DNA from: Diphasiastrum complanatum
Lineage: Eukaryota > Streptophyta > Lycopodiopsida > Lycopodiales > Lycopodiaceae
Direction: 5' to 3'
Assembly: GCA_029204225.1 (NCBI GenBank)
Contig: CM055104.1
Span: 56,262,264-56,326,263, forward strand
DNA: 64,000 bases
Shown here piece after piece: positions 1 through 10,532 of the stretch (within the stretch, counting starts at the first letter, position 1; each line of letters begins with the position of its first letter). The notes under the pieces are model-generated. The model did not search any database, was not told the origin of the DNA, and was given only the letters and a program-made list of their open reading frames with translations. Made by a program: the position numbers and the translations under genes.

Positions 1-720
1 ACCTTCACAAAGATGTTGTAATCAGCCATTAGGGGTTGGAAATCCAAGGATCTGAGAGCATGATCCTTCTTCTTCTACCATTGTTTGGCGGACTGTTTCA
101 GTCCACAGATGCTTTTATGCATCCGACAGACGTAATCAACAAATGATTTACAAGTAAATCCTAGTGGTTGATCCATATAGACCCCCTCTTTGAGTTCGCC
201 ATGCAAGAAAGCTATTTTATCATCTACAATGTGGATCTACAGATTGTAGGCTACTGCATATGCGATCAACAGACGTATGAATGTATGCTTGACAACTAGA
301 GAAAAGATTTCGGTGTAATCAATGCCATACTTCTGTGAGAAACCTTTAGCTACTAGCCTTGCCTTGTATCTTGATACCTTGCCATAGGGCCCATACTTAT
401 ACTTGTAGATCCATTTGCATTTGATAGGCTTTCTGTTGTCAAGAATGGGCGTCCACATGTTCTTCTGCTCCATGGAGTCTATTTCATCTTCCATGGCTTT
501 TATCCATTTGTCCATGTTTGACAGTGCATACTTGATAGGTGGCCTTCGCTCTCTTGCGGATCTTCTTGCAGATTGTGTTGGTGCCACAATCACTTCGTCT
601 TTTTTCTTTGTGCTGGTTGCGGAACCATTGTGGGTTCCGGACGTTCTAGGTACAAGATGGATTGTCTGAATCGTCGCTCAACTCATATGGTATGTGAACA
701 TCTTGATCCAGATCATGCTT
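1..720 (-). pseudogene. Ty1/copia reverse transcriptase relic
   Basis: The minus strand encodes the N-terminal half of a copia RVT_2 reverse transcriptase. Residues such as [24 protein letters not shown] and [20 protein letters not shown] are visible, followed after a stop by AFLHGELKEGVYM and SICGLKQSAKQW. In-frame stops lie at 237-239 and 75-77 (TAG replacing a Trp). The upstream acidic linker (about 600-720) is in another frame and holds a further stop. It runs off the left edge before the catalytic YVDD, so it is a dead fragment of a longer minus-strand element. Family assignment is firm; the element's LTRs are not visible here. Confidence 0.88.
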
Positions 721-943
721 GATTGTCTATAATGTCAGTTTCACTCTAATCCTTCTGTAGCATAAGATCATCGCTTATGATCCCTTACGACTAGTTACGT
801 AAGAATCCATCATGTAGCAACTCATAAGAATGTCCCATACAATTCATTACGAAAAGGTTTGTCACATAAGATCTTCATAAGATTGTTTCTTATGGCTAAG
901 TTCCTTTATATCAAAACTAAATTTTAAGTTTGTTCTTTATGAC

Positions 944-1157
944 TGCTTACAACTATGTTCCTTCACTTGTTTCCAATCTTATCACATGTATTTTTGTAGG
1001 TTTGTGGACTATTTTATTCCTTTCAAAAGATTTTGAGTAAGACTACGTGCTTGGCTATCTAAAGACTTCTTGTATTTCTACAAGAGGACTTATAAGTCCA
1101 CATTAAAAATGATATTTTACAAGGGGTAAATCTCCAACAAAATAATGACTCCAAGAA
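944..1157. repeat. 214-bp direct repeat, copy 1
   Basis: This matches 1497-1710 in the same orientation with roughly a dozen substitutions and no obvious indel. It starts at TGCTTACA and ends at GACTCCAAGAA. The 339-bp spacer between copies is unrelated. No coding capacity is seen. It could be two pieces of one LTR or leader; the parent element is not recognised. Confidence 0.75.
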
Positions 1158-1496
1158 CAATTAAGAACATAACCAATGCATAGACCAAACAATTATATTG
1201 TTCGGATATGTCAATCAGTTTAATAAGACTTTAGTTCTTAGCATTAGCATATGCACAAACACGATTGTAATTGAACTAAGTGTCTGACCATAGTTAGTCG
1301 TTACACAACAATATTCGAAAGTGTGAGACTATCAACTACACAAGCACTCAACACAAAAGACAGAGAGCAAAATGTTGAAGACTCGAAGATCGACTCATTT
1401 TTTTATTCTCTTTGACTAGATAACTCAGTAACTCGACATAGAATTGGTCAAGTGTTCTGATACATATAGAAAGGGCACATCGATAGGCACGTCAAT

Positions 1497-1710
1497 TGCT
1501 TACAGCCATGTTCCTTCACTTGTTTCCAACGTTATCACATGTATTTTTGTAGGTTTGTGGACTATTTTATTCCTATCAAAAGATTTTGAGTAAAATTACA
1601 AGCTTGGCTATCTAAAAACTTTTTGTATTTCTACAAGAGGACTTATAAGTCCACATTAAAGACGATATTTTACAAGGGGTAAATCTCCAACAAAATAGTG
1701 ACTCCAAGAA
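1497..1710. repeat. 214-bp direct repeat, copy 2
   Basis: Second copy of the repeat at 944-1157, offset 553 bp. The shared core includes the run around CAAGAGGACTTATAAGTCC and CAAGGGGTAAATCTCC. It is flanked downstream by unrelated AT-rich sequence. Confidence 0.75.
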
Positions 1711-2544
1711 TGCACAAGAGATCAAAGCTCATCGATTGTGAAATGAAAGGTTGCATCTCCATTTACATCCAACTTTTGGTCAATTCACTTGGCAAGGACA
1801 ATACCTCCACGAGTGAAAAGTGCTGCCAATGAAAATAGCTTGCTTGGATGTTTAAGAGTGGGCCGATTCCTTGTCAAACTACATACCATAAAGTTTCAGG
1901 AAAGCACCCTTATGTAAAGGATGAATGAAAATTATATCAATCCCATCACGTTTGTGAGATGTGATGCAATAATTTTTTGAGCATTATTTCATGTGATAGA
2001 TAAATTTATTGAATTCTCAAATTCTTCCTAAGGATGACACATATTCCTGGGCATTTTATTTTCTGTTATGAATTTTTATGGAGGTAGCTAAGTTTAATGG
2101 AGATGTTTTTGTCATAGTGGACTAGATTATCAATCTAATTCAAATAATGTGAGAAAATACCACAAGTTTGCATTCTAGTTCAAAAATGTGAGAAAACTCT
2201 CCACTCAAGAGGACCAACAAATTAAAATAGCTAAGCAAAACCACATGAATCAAAATATGTTTGCAACGCATATGTGATTCGTGATCCTAGTGAGCAATGG
2301 ATAAAGCCCATACCTAGAGGCTTTACAATGGTGAGAGGCCTTGGTCATGTCCAAGTGCTTTACTTGCCATCATTAATAATTACTATTTTCTTTTTCTTAT
2401 TGATGATGTCAATAGGAGAAGGTTATGAATTTGCCCCTTTCCTTAGTCTCCTCTTGTTGATAATGTCAATAGCAGAAGTGTGAAAAATGCAAAAATTATG
2501 TTTGGTCAAGGCCAAATCTATGTATATAGGATGATTACACATGT
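1711..2544. other. AT-rich non-coding sequence
   Basis: No gene recognised. Short open frames here (for example 2274-2483) have hydrophobic, low-information translations and no homology that I recognise. This stretch lies just upstream of the hAT remnant and may be degraded transposon sequence. Confidence 0.4.
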
Positions 2545-3647
2545 GTGGAGCCTGTTCTCACGTGTTACTTCACATTTTATTGCACAATTAGTCAATCATA
2601 TTGTAACTTGTTGAAACTTGGTTGCAACTTGCTAGTAGTAAGTACTAACTGCCCCTTGAACTGTGATTTAGGCCAGGTACGTCCCTTGTCATGGTGGTCG
2701 AAGTTTGGAACTGATGTCTCCAAATTGCGTTGCCTTGCCATCAGGATTCTCTCACAGGACTGCACTGTAGTCGCTTGTGAGAGGAATTGGACTATCATCC
2801 GCACAGTTGGAGAGGTTGGTGTACGTACACGCCAACCTGAGACTTTTGGGTAGACTCCAGACCACTGCAGAGCCTATCCAGGTCACTTGTAAGCCATAAA
2901 TTATAATTTCAAAATTCTAACATGTGATCCATTATCCCAGGTGGCAGGACCCAGTTAGTAGATACTAGATACTAAATAGATCATACTACATAGTAGATAC
3001 TAGACTGTAGCTACATTTTAACTTTTGTCGGGACTCAGCCTTTCAAATTTTGTCTTGCTTTCAATGTGCATTGGAACATGTGCGTAGGTTAATCCCGATC
3101 GATGTGGCAAAGGTTCTAGAGTTGCCACTGAGAGACCAGTCAGAGGAGGACGTGTACGCATTCCTCCATGAGGAGGCCATGCAGAGTGCAGGTGAGAAAT
3201 TAGGATTGTCTAAGGTCTTGAATTCAATTTTTGAAGTTCAAACTAATTATCGTAATTTACTAATTTGCAAGCAATAACACGTTTGTCCCTCTTTGTGCGC
3301 ACTGTGCAGGACCTGTCACTCAAGCAGAGCATAGGAGGAGGGCAGGAGAGGGTAGTAGCTCCCGTGCTCACAGCCCTGATGACGAGGACGAGTCTGAGTC
3401 TGAGTCTGAGTCTGAGGCATCATCAGGGTTAGAGTCCTCAGAGGAGGAGGAGTATGAGGATGACAGTCCGAGGAGGGCTGGGATGAGGGGCATCATACCT
3501 CTGTCTTTGATGAGGATTTCGCAGCCGAGCCTGCCACTCGAGAGGCCACAACAGGCTCCACAGCACCAACGAGTTGGAGGAGACTCAGTCGTAGTAGAGC
3601 TTAGAGTGCTCACTGCTCAGTGGTGCTCATGGATGATTGTACATTAG
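2545..3647 (+). pseudogene. hAT transposase C-terminal remnant with one intron
   Basis: Residues WWSKFGTDVSKLRCLAIRIL followed by SQDC and CERNW (about 2688-2790) are the hAT dimerisation domain signature. That frame ends at 2853 and about 200 bp of degraded sequence follow. A second coding block starts near 3050 and ends at a GT donor (3192). A 118-bp GT-AG intron (3192-3309) joins in phase to an exon at 3310 that is open to TAG at 3645-3647. That exon carries an acidic SE repeat encoded by GAGTCT repeats at 3390-3417, then an E/D-rich stretch. Known hAT proteins end in a similar acidic tail. The N-terminal catalytic part is absent. The preserved splice phase suggests recent decay, or use of the 3' part in another transcript. 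Confidence 0.75.
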
Positions 3648-4960
3648 ATCATTGTAGTTACTAGTCTGTAGATGTTCATGTCACTAGATGAGCATTGACC
3701 CTTGAGCTGTTTACAGTGTAGTATGTACACATCATGATTTATCATCAGACACATCGCGCATTATATTGGTGATCGGACTCATGAGGCACCTGGCATATGT
3801 ATTTACTATTATGTTATGATTCATGAATCATGATATATTATGGATTCTAGAATCTAGTTTGAAGTTTGAAGTTTCTGATTCCTGAAGTTAAGTTTTAACT
3901 GTAGTATGTACTATGTAGTCTGTTTAATGTTAGTCGATTATCTAATTACTAATCGTTAAAGGTTTAAACTTTAAAGTTTTACAATTTTGATTTTGGTATT
4001 TAAATTTTAATGTATTATGTTAGAACTTAGAAGTTACTAGTCAGAACTTAGTAGTTAATAGTTAGTCGTTACATATGTCATATAGATAATAGAATGTTCA
4101 ATGTTCAAACTTCAATGTTGAATGATGAATGATGATGACAGATGTAAGATAAATCTAAGTTTCTAACCTAAATTTTTTTGGCTTTCTCAAACATTGTCAT
4201 AACCTTCTTGTTTATTCTTTTCTCCGATCTCGACATTGCAATTTGAAAATAAGTTTGAACTTCAATTTTCAAGTTTCAACTTTAAAACAGAATTACAATT
4301 TACAATCTACAGTCTTGACTCCTAGTACCTATGTAGTACGGTCCCGGGTCTAGACTCTAGACTCTAACCTAGCTAGTAGGTGGTCACTAGTTAGTAGTTA
4401 GAACTTAGTACTAAGTAGTCACTGGTCAGGGGGTCACTAAAAAATAATAACTATTATCAGGATTCAGCTCTAGCCTCTGAGCTCAAATTTCAGTTATACT
4501 CTAGGCTCTTAATTTCTAAACCCAAGTGTCCGCTGTCAAGTAAGTTGTAACAAGTTCCAACTTTCAAGTTCCAACTCCACACTTGTCACTCACAGTCTTG
4601 AGTCTCCTTAGCAAGCAGTGAGCACTTAACAGATTCTTGTACCTAGGGGCAAGGATATGGTTACAAGTTACTAGTTAGTAGTTACAACTTATAACTTACA
4701 ACTTTCAACTTTCAACTTACTGCAGTTCTCTTAAACTTGGGTCATAATGTCATTCTGTTTTGGTACGACACAGGTCACAAGAGATCTGGTTATCTTGAAT
4801 CCTGATATCTGTAAATTTAGAGGAAAATTGAATTTGTTTAGCTATTAAAATTTAAGTATTTGTAGTATCAGTGAATATTTGACTTTTCTTTATTGAAGAA
4901 TGAAAAAAACAGGTTCGATTTTTTTTCCGATTTGAACCTGCCTGGCGGTTCAAACCTCAA
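3648..4960. other. cryptically repetitive AT-rich tract
   Basis: No gene is seen. The sequence is dense in short reiterated words (ACTTAG, TAGTTAGTAG, CAACTTTCAAGTT, TTCAAACTT), especially 3840-4740, giving slippage-like simplicity without a fixed period. It may be the 3' part of the hAT element. Confidence 0.4.
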
Positions 4961-4968
4961 AGAATTGG

Positions 4969-5010
4969 TTCGAACCGGCCGGTTCGAATCGACCTGTTCG
5001 AATCGGGTTG
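4969..5010. repeat. three tandem 14-bp TTCGAA units with a 20-bp palindrome
   Basis: TTCGAA occurs at 4969, 4983 and 4997, exactly 14 bp apart, each followed by a C/G-rich octamer. The first two units form the perfect palindrome TTCGAACCGGCCGGTTCGAA (4969-4988). Similar GGTTCGAACC words occur in subterminal regions of some hAT elements, which would fit the hAT remnant upstream; that link is inference. Confidence 0.6.
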
Positions 5011-5878
5011 TAACCTTGGCCAGGTTGTGACATAGTTTAGTTGAGTTCCTATAGTGTCTTAGCCTTATTGCATACAATTTCGTTCTTGTACTTTCTCTGT
5101 GGCAGATAAAATTGTACAGAGGTAAAATAGAACACCAAATTTTGCACTTTTAACTTCATAATTTATGTGAGCAAGTTCTAGGGAACAACAAATTTAGAGG
5201 ATTTAGATGGTAGTCATGGTTGTTTTGATTCTCTATCTAGCAGTGACAAATTATTTTGATTTCAAAATCTTCCATGCATGCTCGAATTGATTGTGATTTT
5301 TGCAATCATTGTACTTACAAATGAATCTGGTGAGGAGCTTATCAAACTAAGCATTCGAATTGAGGTCCAACCACCTGCATATTGATTTGCTATCACTAGA
5401 ACTGATTGTCTAGCACTTTATATCTTCCTAGACCTACTATGCACTATGGCCTGTCTCTTTTTATAATGCCCACTTCATCTCCCACCATGCCAATTCCATC
5501 TATTGTTGCTTGGTTGAAGGGGTAGATTCACCTTGCTTTTAGAGTCATTTGCATTTACCTTACCGAAAAATTGAGCAAAGATCAATTGCATTGGCCAAAA
5601 TATAGACATGAGCTTGGACAATATATAAATGGAAATTAGATTCTATGAAATATGACAAAATCATCTAAAGTTGAATTACTATCTAAAAGGAAAGATTCAT
5701 GCAATCAATCGTGATGAAGGCTACACGAGCGATATAAAAATTGAAGCAAAGAAAGGTGATTCCTGTCCTTAAAAAGGTCTACATCATGAGAGATGTAAAA
5801 TCACTTGTGACTTCTTTACAAAGGAGAGGCACCTCAGCAAGTTGAAACCGTGCAAACTTCTTTTCCAGATTAACATTT
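5011..5878. other. non-coding sequence, nothing recognised
   Basis: AT-rich sequence between the palindromic block and the truncated copia A gag. I see no convincing coding, repeat or RNA signal. Confidence 0.35.
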
Positions 5879-5899
5879 TTAGCATGCATCTTTCAGGCT

Positions 5900-6558
5900 C
5901 AAGAAGGTACATGTACTTTCCAAACCTCGAAGATGCACACACCCTCTCTCCAATCGACCCCAGATGAATACATAAAATGCCTTGGAATCCCTAATTGGTG
6001 GATTCCAAGCCACTAATACACAGTGAAGTTTTTCTATAGTTGGCAAAGTCTTGGATTGCAAAACTTTGGACCAAATTTGCAAAGTCATCTCCTAGACCAT
6101 TAAGGACAAATTGTACAAGCTCTCTTTCATGAATCTTCTCTCCAATGGAAGCCAACTCCTATTTAGAGACTTGATTCTAAGTACATAATCCTGTGCACTC
6201 TCCTCACTTCTCCTCATGCTTTGCAAAATCTGATTTCTAAGCACGAGTACTCTTGAAGTGTTTCTAGATTCATAGATTGATTTTAAAGACTCCCAATCCT
6301 CTTTAGCACTTTTACATGATGATACTTCCCTCAAAAGATCATTGCTCACATTTATTTTCACACAATGAAGTGCTAGCCTAGATCTCTTTTTGTATCTCAC
6401 TAATTCCTGTGCACCTAGAAGTTCATCTTCATCCTCAATCAAAAACTCATAAAGGTCTTGGAACACCAAAAGTGACTCCATCCTAACCTTCCAAATAGCA
6501 TAATTGTAGAATTCAATCTCTCACTAGCTTCTAGAAGGTATGCTCTAGCAAATCCCAT
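5900..6558 (-). pseudogene. copia gag (UBN2-type), element A, frameshifted
   Basis: ATG at 6558 begins a gag N-terminus (YLLEASERLNST). A one-base loss near 6503, relative to B, shifts the frame. The main block 6481-6092 reads MESLLVFQDLYEFLIEDEDE, then SRLALHCVKINVSNDLLREV and RNTSRVLVLRNQILQSM, typical of the UBN2/gag core that binds element RNA in virus-like particles. A second frameshift near 6150 moves the reading to 6088-6000, where TLPTIEKLH is still visible. Past about 6010 the sequence no longer matches B. Three lesions make this a pseudogene. Confidence 0.85.
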
Positions 6559-6588
6559 CTTACTAGTGACTTCTACAAACAAGAAATA

Positions 6589-6932
6589 GATTTGATCGAC
6601 TTGAAACTCACAAAGGTCTCAAATTTGTAGTGTTTCACTCAAATTTGATTTCTAATTCAACAAATGGACTTATAATCACAGTTCTATCACTCCCTCACAA
6701 AGCTGGAATGAAGATAAGATGAAGTGAAAATTACTTTTAAACAAATCTTGCGAAGAAATGGATTTGATTGTCTCTAGAAACTCACAAAGGTCTCTCTCTT
6801 GTAGTGTTTCACTCAAATTAGATTTCTAATCCAACAAATGGACTTATAATCTCAGTTCTAGCACTCACTCACAAAGTTGGAATGAAGATAAGATGATGTG
6901 AAATCTACTTACAATCAAATCTTGCAAAAACA
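6589..6932. repeat. 172-bp tandem duplication in copia A leader
   Basis: Two adjacent diverged units (6589-6760 and 6761-6932), each opening with GATTTGAT and containing CAACAAATGGACTTATAATC. Element B has the same doubled leader at 29932-30275, so the duplication predates the split of the two copies. It lies between the priming site and gag. Confidence 0.8.
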
Positions 6933-7330
6933 TGACTTAATATCACTATCACTTTTTAATGTACTTTCAAGACCTGTAAAACAAGTTTAGAGGACTTGAT
7001 TTCAGCCTAGACTAATTAGATTTCATGACCCTATGTCAAATCTAATCAATGGCACTCAATCTTGGTAGCTTATCCTAAGATTTTTACCAAAAATTACATC
7101 AAAAGCTCAAAAATTGAATTTATTTGGATCAAATGAATACCATGCATTAAATGCAGGTTTAGAGGTGCCCACACATGTGGACAGTACGGATTTGGACCCC
7201 TACGAAGTTTGGGATCAAATCTCCTCACCAAAATCAAGATTCTAGCTTGCCCACTCAATACTAGTTTTTAGCACCAAAACTTGCTAAAAATGGATTTGCA
7301 TTAGATCAATGGCTTATGCTCTTGTACTTG

Positions 7331-7342
7331 GATCTGATACCA
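7331..7342 (-). other. primer-binding site of copia A
   Basis: On the minus strand this reads TGGTATCAGATC, the plant copia priming site for initiator Met tRNA, with one change from TGGTATCAGAGC. It abuts the CA end of the LTR. Confidence 0.85.
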
Positions 7343-8043
7343 TGTGAAAGTATTGTATTTTAGGACCATAAATCGATCTACAAAAGATCCATAAGAGTGA
7401 TTGGATGCTTGCTTAACAATCTATCAAAAAACTAGGCATAAAAAAGTTGATCTAGATTGGCAATTTGACAAATAACAAGCATTAACAATCAAAAGCATTG
7501 ATTAACATTGAAATACGAGCCCACACATGTGTAATACAAGCTGTAGTATGGCCTTCAAGCTGAGAAACAAGTAGAAATTGATTTGGTTGCATTTGGATCA
7601 CAAAAACTCAATGTACATAGTGGAGTAGCTTGAGATTGCCAATGAGCTCCAAAAATTTTCTATCTTCACACTATGGGGGCTTGGAAAACATAGCAAATTC
7701 GACTTCCTTCTTGAAGTTAGGTGGATTTCCAGCATGTAATATGGAAGTTAACTCACTCTTCTTCCCCTAAAATGAAACCCTAGCCTATATCCTAGAGTTA
7801 TGCTTGGTAGGTAGCCAGTTGGTCAAATTTTCACCTTAAACTTAGGTGTAGGTCTTATAAAGTAGGGATGACCACCAAATAGACATGACCAACTCTCTTG
7901 ACTTGACCTAACCTACATCAGGAGTGGGTTTACACGTGGCATTTTGGCCATACATGCGTGGAACCCAATTATGTACAAAATTTACACTATTCTTCATGGT
8001 TTTTGATCAAGCTAGATTTGCCAATTTTTGGCAATGCTTTACA
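7343..8043 (-). repeat. 5' LTR of copia A (701 bp)
   Basis: Same length as the 30734-31434 LTR of element B and alignable throughout. In plus orientation it begins TGTGAAAG at 7343 and ends TTTACA at 8043 (TTCACA in B). Its 3' LTR partner is absent. Confidence 0.85.
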
Positions 8044-8499
8044 ACTGCCATAGCCTTTACATCCACCTTCACTACCTCTTCCACCGTCCCTGATGCCACC
8101 TCCTCCATCACCATTGATTCCTCTGTCCCTCTCACCCCCTTGGACTCCACTGTCGCCCCCCTCCCAACGTCTCCACTCCACCTCCATCCATCTCCGTTGT
8201 AGATTCCCAACTCTCCCCAAGCATCCTAGCCATCATGAACCTGATCCAATTCACCGTCACCCCCACATCTCCTTCCAATACCTTAGACATGAACATTGAA
8301 TTTCCCATTCTCGTCTCTCCTCATCCATTCGAACAACCCACTGTCATCCTATCCTCACTCCGGCCCGCATTAGGTATTCAACAATGTCTGTGACCCAGTC
8401 TGGTACACTATTAACATAAAAAAAAACAGCATCTGCTAACTCATCATCAGGTTGGGTTGCGATCTCCTTCCTCTAATTCGTGACGCATGATTCATCCAC
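8044..8499. other. C/T-rich flank of copia A
   Basis: A strongly pyrimidine-rich stretch (8044-8370) gives Pro/Ser/Thr-rich translations in several frames. I do not regard any as a real gene. It may be the upstream part of the gene whose LRR remnant follows. Confidence 0.35.
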
Positions 8500-9134
8500 C
8501 ATCCATCTCTGGGCAGTCTAGCCTTCTTGAAACAACTCACTCTTTCTTCAACAACAATCATAGGAGCTATTTCTGATAGATTGGGCATGCTTTCCAGGCT
8601 TTAATTTCTAGGCATAAGCCAGAATTCCATCACAAGATCTATTCCAAACAACTTTGCCTATCTCAGGAGTCTTCGTGTGCTAACTCTAAGTAGCAACATG
8701 TTGTTTGGGACAATTCCTAGTGCACTAGATAATCTTCCCAACTTGATTGCAGTGGTTTTGTCACACAATAACTTAACTGGCTCAATTCCAAGCAAAACTT
8801 CTCTTGCTATCCACCTTGATTTGAGCCAAAATGCCATGCCAGGATGCCTTCCTGCTTTGCCACTGTGCCTCCAGTACCTCTCTCTAACAAAAAATAATAT
8901 AAGTGGATCACTAATTGCTCTCTTCTCTCAAGGGTCTGAATTATGTGGACCTGAGCTTCAAGTAGTTTACAAGGAGTGTTCCAACTAGTCTCTTCTCGCT
9001 CAAAATGTTAGCTTTGCTTTTACAACGAAACTAGCTATCAGGACCCATTTTGCCCAGCAGCCCTGTGAGCATCAACAAAATACACCTGAGCTACAACAAC
9101 TTTTTTGGACAACTCTCGCCTTTCCTTGCTTAAA
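8500..9134 (+). pseudogene. leucine-rich-repeat receptor (RLP/RLK-like) relic
   Basis: One frame from 8500 shows plant extracellular LRRs: LGSLAFLKQLTLSS, then after an in-frame TAA (8602-8604) SITRSIPNNFAYLRSLRVL, SSNMLFGTIPSALDNLPNL, LSHNNLTGSIP and LSLTKNNISGSL, ending at 8988. A further LRR-like piece (LSYNNFFGQLSPFL) is seen at about 9075-9125. The LxGxIP spacing is typical of surface receptors in defence or development. No signal peptide, transmembrane or kinase segment is attached, and an antisense copia RT follows. It is a broken fragment. Confidence 0.8.
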
Positions 9135-9465
9135 TTCTTGGCTAAGTTTTAGCTTGATCTTGGCAATTTCAACATCACTATTTCTAGTGAGAACTATGTT
9201 GTCAACATAAACTAGAAACAAAGTGATGTAAATTGCATCAATTGTGATGTAAAGAGAACAATTGAAACTGACATTGAGGTAAAAATTGTGGAGTCACGCA
9301 TACCAAGATCTTGGGACTTGCTTGAGACCATATAAGCTTTTTCTCAAAAAGCATACAAAATCTTCCTTATCTTGCTCAATGTAGCCCTCAATTTGCTCTA
9401 TATAGGCCTCCTCATCCAACTTGCCATTCAAGAAAACCTTAGTGACATTCAATTGACATAAATTC
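9135..9465 (-). pseudogene. copia reverse transcriptase fragment
   Basis: The minus strand reads QLNVTKVFLNGKLDEEAYIE, FLRKSLYGLKQVPRSWY, a stop, and then LFLVYVDNIVLTRNSDVEIA. These are the palm motifs of copia RT. The catalytic YVDD is YVDN here, so the enzyme would be inactive. No LTRs or flanking domains remain. It sits between the LRR relic and the H3-like/Ulp1 locus. Confidence 0.85.
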
Positions 9466-9784
9466 TAGCATTACAGGAGTTACAAACATCAAAAGGGTCG
9501 TCTAAGAAATGCCACGTAGGACAAAAAAAAACGCTAGATTTTGGAAATCCGACAGACTTTCAGGTCCAGTTTAGCTTACCCTTACTAGTAATGTGTAGTT
9601 AACATGACACGATTATGACGCGTGCAATTGCGACTTCAAGAACCTATGACGCTCATTAACTAACTTTTTCAAATTTGAAAATGAGATTGTGTCCCTTGTT
9701 TTAACTAGCGAGAGAATAAACATAGAATCTCAGGTACACCATGGATGAAGAAGAGTGTCTATTTTCTTTTTGGTCTGTCAGTTG

Positions 9785-10284
9785 ATGTTTGCAGAGATGT
9801 CTCAGTTTCATCTACACATTGTTCTCCCTGCCGAGAATGCTTCGATAGCTAAAAGAGGAGTAGTGAAAGAATCCACAGTTTCTCCACTTGATATGATCGC
9901 TCACAGAATCAACCAAAGAAAGAACTACGATTTGTGGATTGACAGAAGTTTGTATCCATTGGATCCGAGCTCGATGCAAGCCTCACAATTCCAATCCATC
10001 ACACAATTAATAAAGTTTTTGTGTGACAGAGAAAACGGTTTACTGGATTATCGTGAAAGATTGAGGACTTATGGTGTTGCAAACTCGGTTCAGAAATACA
10101 GAGTTTAGAATGTATGTTAAATGGTTTGCTTGCTGACTATAGAGAAAAAGAGACCGCATTATTACAAACAAAAGAAGATAATGCACGTTTACATAATATA
10201 TGCAAGTCACGATCAACTCTGACAAGTTGTTCAGACATTACGTATTACACATGTGACAATGATTACGACGTTCAGCAGGTATAA
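9785..10284 (+). pseudogene. unknown coiled-coil-like protein, single frameshift
   Basis: I do not recognise a family. ATG codons at 9785 and 9797 open a frame to TAG near 10108. A one-base slip around 10090-10100 (AAATACAGAG) moves to a second frame, open to TAA at 10282-10284. Across the slip the composition is continuous: charged, helix-prone sequence with E/R/L heptad-like spacing (LLDYRERLRTYG, then LLADYREKETALLQTKEDNA). An earlier ATG in strong context (ACCATGG, 9741) gives only a 15-codon peptide. The second frame ends at CAG|GTATAA, a possible splice donor. Either a decayed gene or an upstream exon of the locus that follows. Confidence 0.4.
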
Positions 10285-10287
10285 AAG
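10280..10287 (+). promoter_or_regulatory. candidate TATA box upstream of the H3-like ORF
   Basis: TATAAAAG lies 246 bp before the ATG at 10533. The interval is locally richer in CG dinucleotides than its surroundings (several GCGC/CGCG words), as in a 5' leader. Position and composition support it; no transcript evidence is available. Confidence 0.35.
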
Positions 10288-10532
10288 AACGTTTTTGACT
10301 CATTTTTTAGTTTCTGATTTCTTGGTTCCCTAGCGCTCCTCGTCTATTTTTTTTTTCTGCTGTCGCTATCCGCATATCGCTACCACGCGCCCATTCACTC
10401 AGATTCCCATAACACTTTTCTCTTCGCGCATTGTAGCGATACACCATCTCCTATATTGCCATCACGCGCCTCCTGTCCCCGATACTCATTGTTCTGTCCT
10501 TTGGGCGCATCATAGCGTTACCATAGCTTGAA

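Larger units (their letters stand above)
5900..8043 (-). mobile_element. copia element A: 5' LTR, leader and gag fragment
   Basis: A minus-strand fragment of the same copia family as element B. In element order it has a 701-bp 5' LTR (8043 to 7343), a TGGTATCAGATC priming site immediately inside, a ~770-bp leader with a tandem duplication, and a truncated gag. Homology to B is lost near 6010, so protease, integrase, RT and the 3' LTR are missing. Comparison with B fixes the LTR ends: TGTGAA at one end and its complement, diverged here, at the other. Confidence 0.85.

Noticed and set aside
3368..3613. Minus-strand Ser/Asp-rich ORF
   Set aside because: It is the complement of the acidic hAT exon with the GAGTCT repeat; the plus strand explains it.
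7924..8299. Pro/Ser/Thr-rich ORFs overlapping the A LTR end
   Set aside because: They start inside the LTR and run through a pyrimidine-rich tract; composition alone keeps them open.
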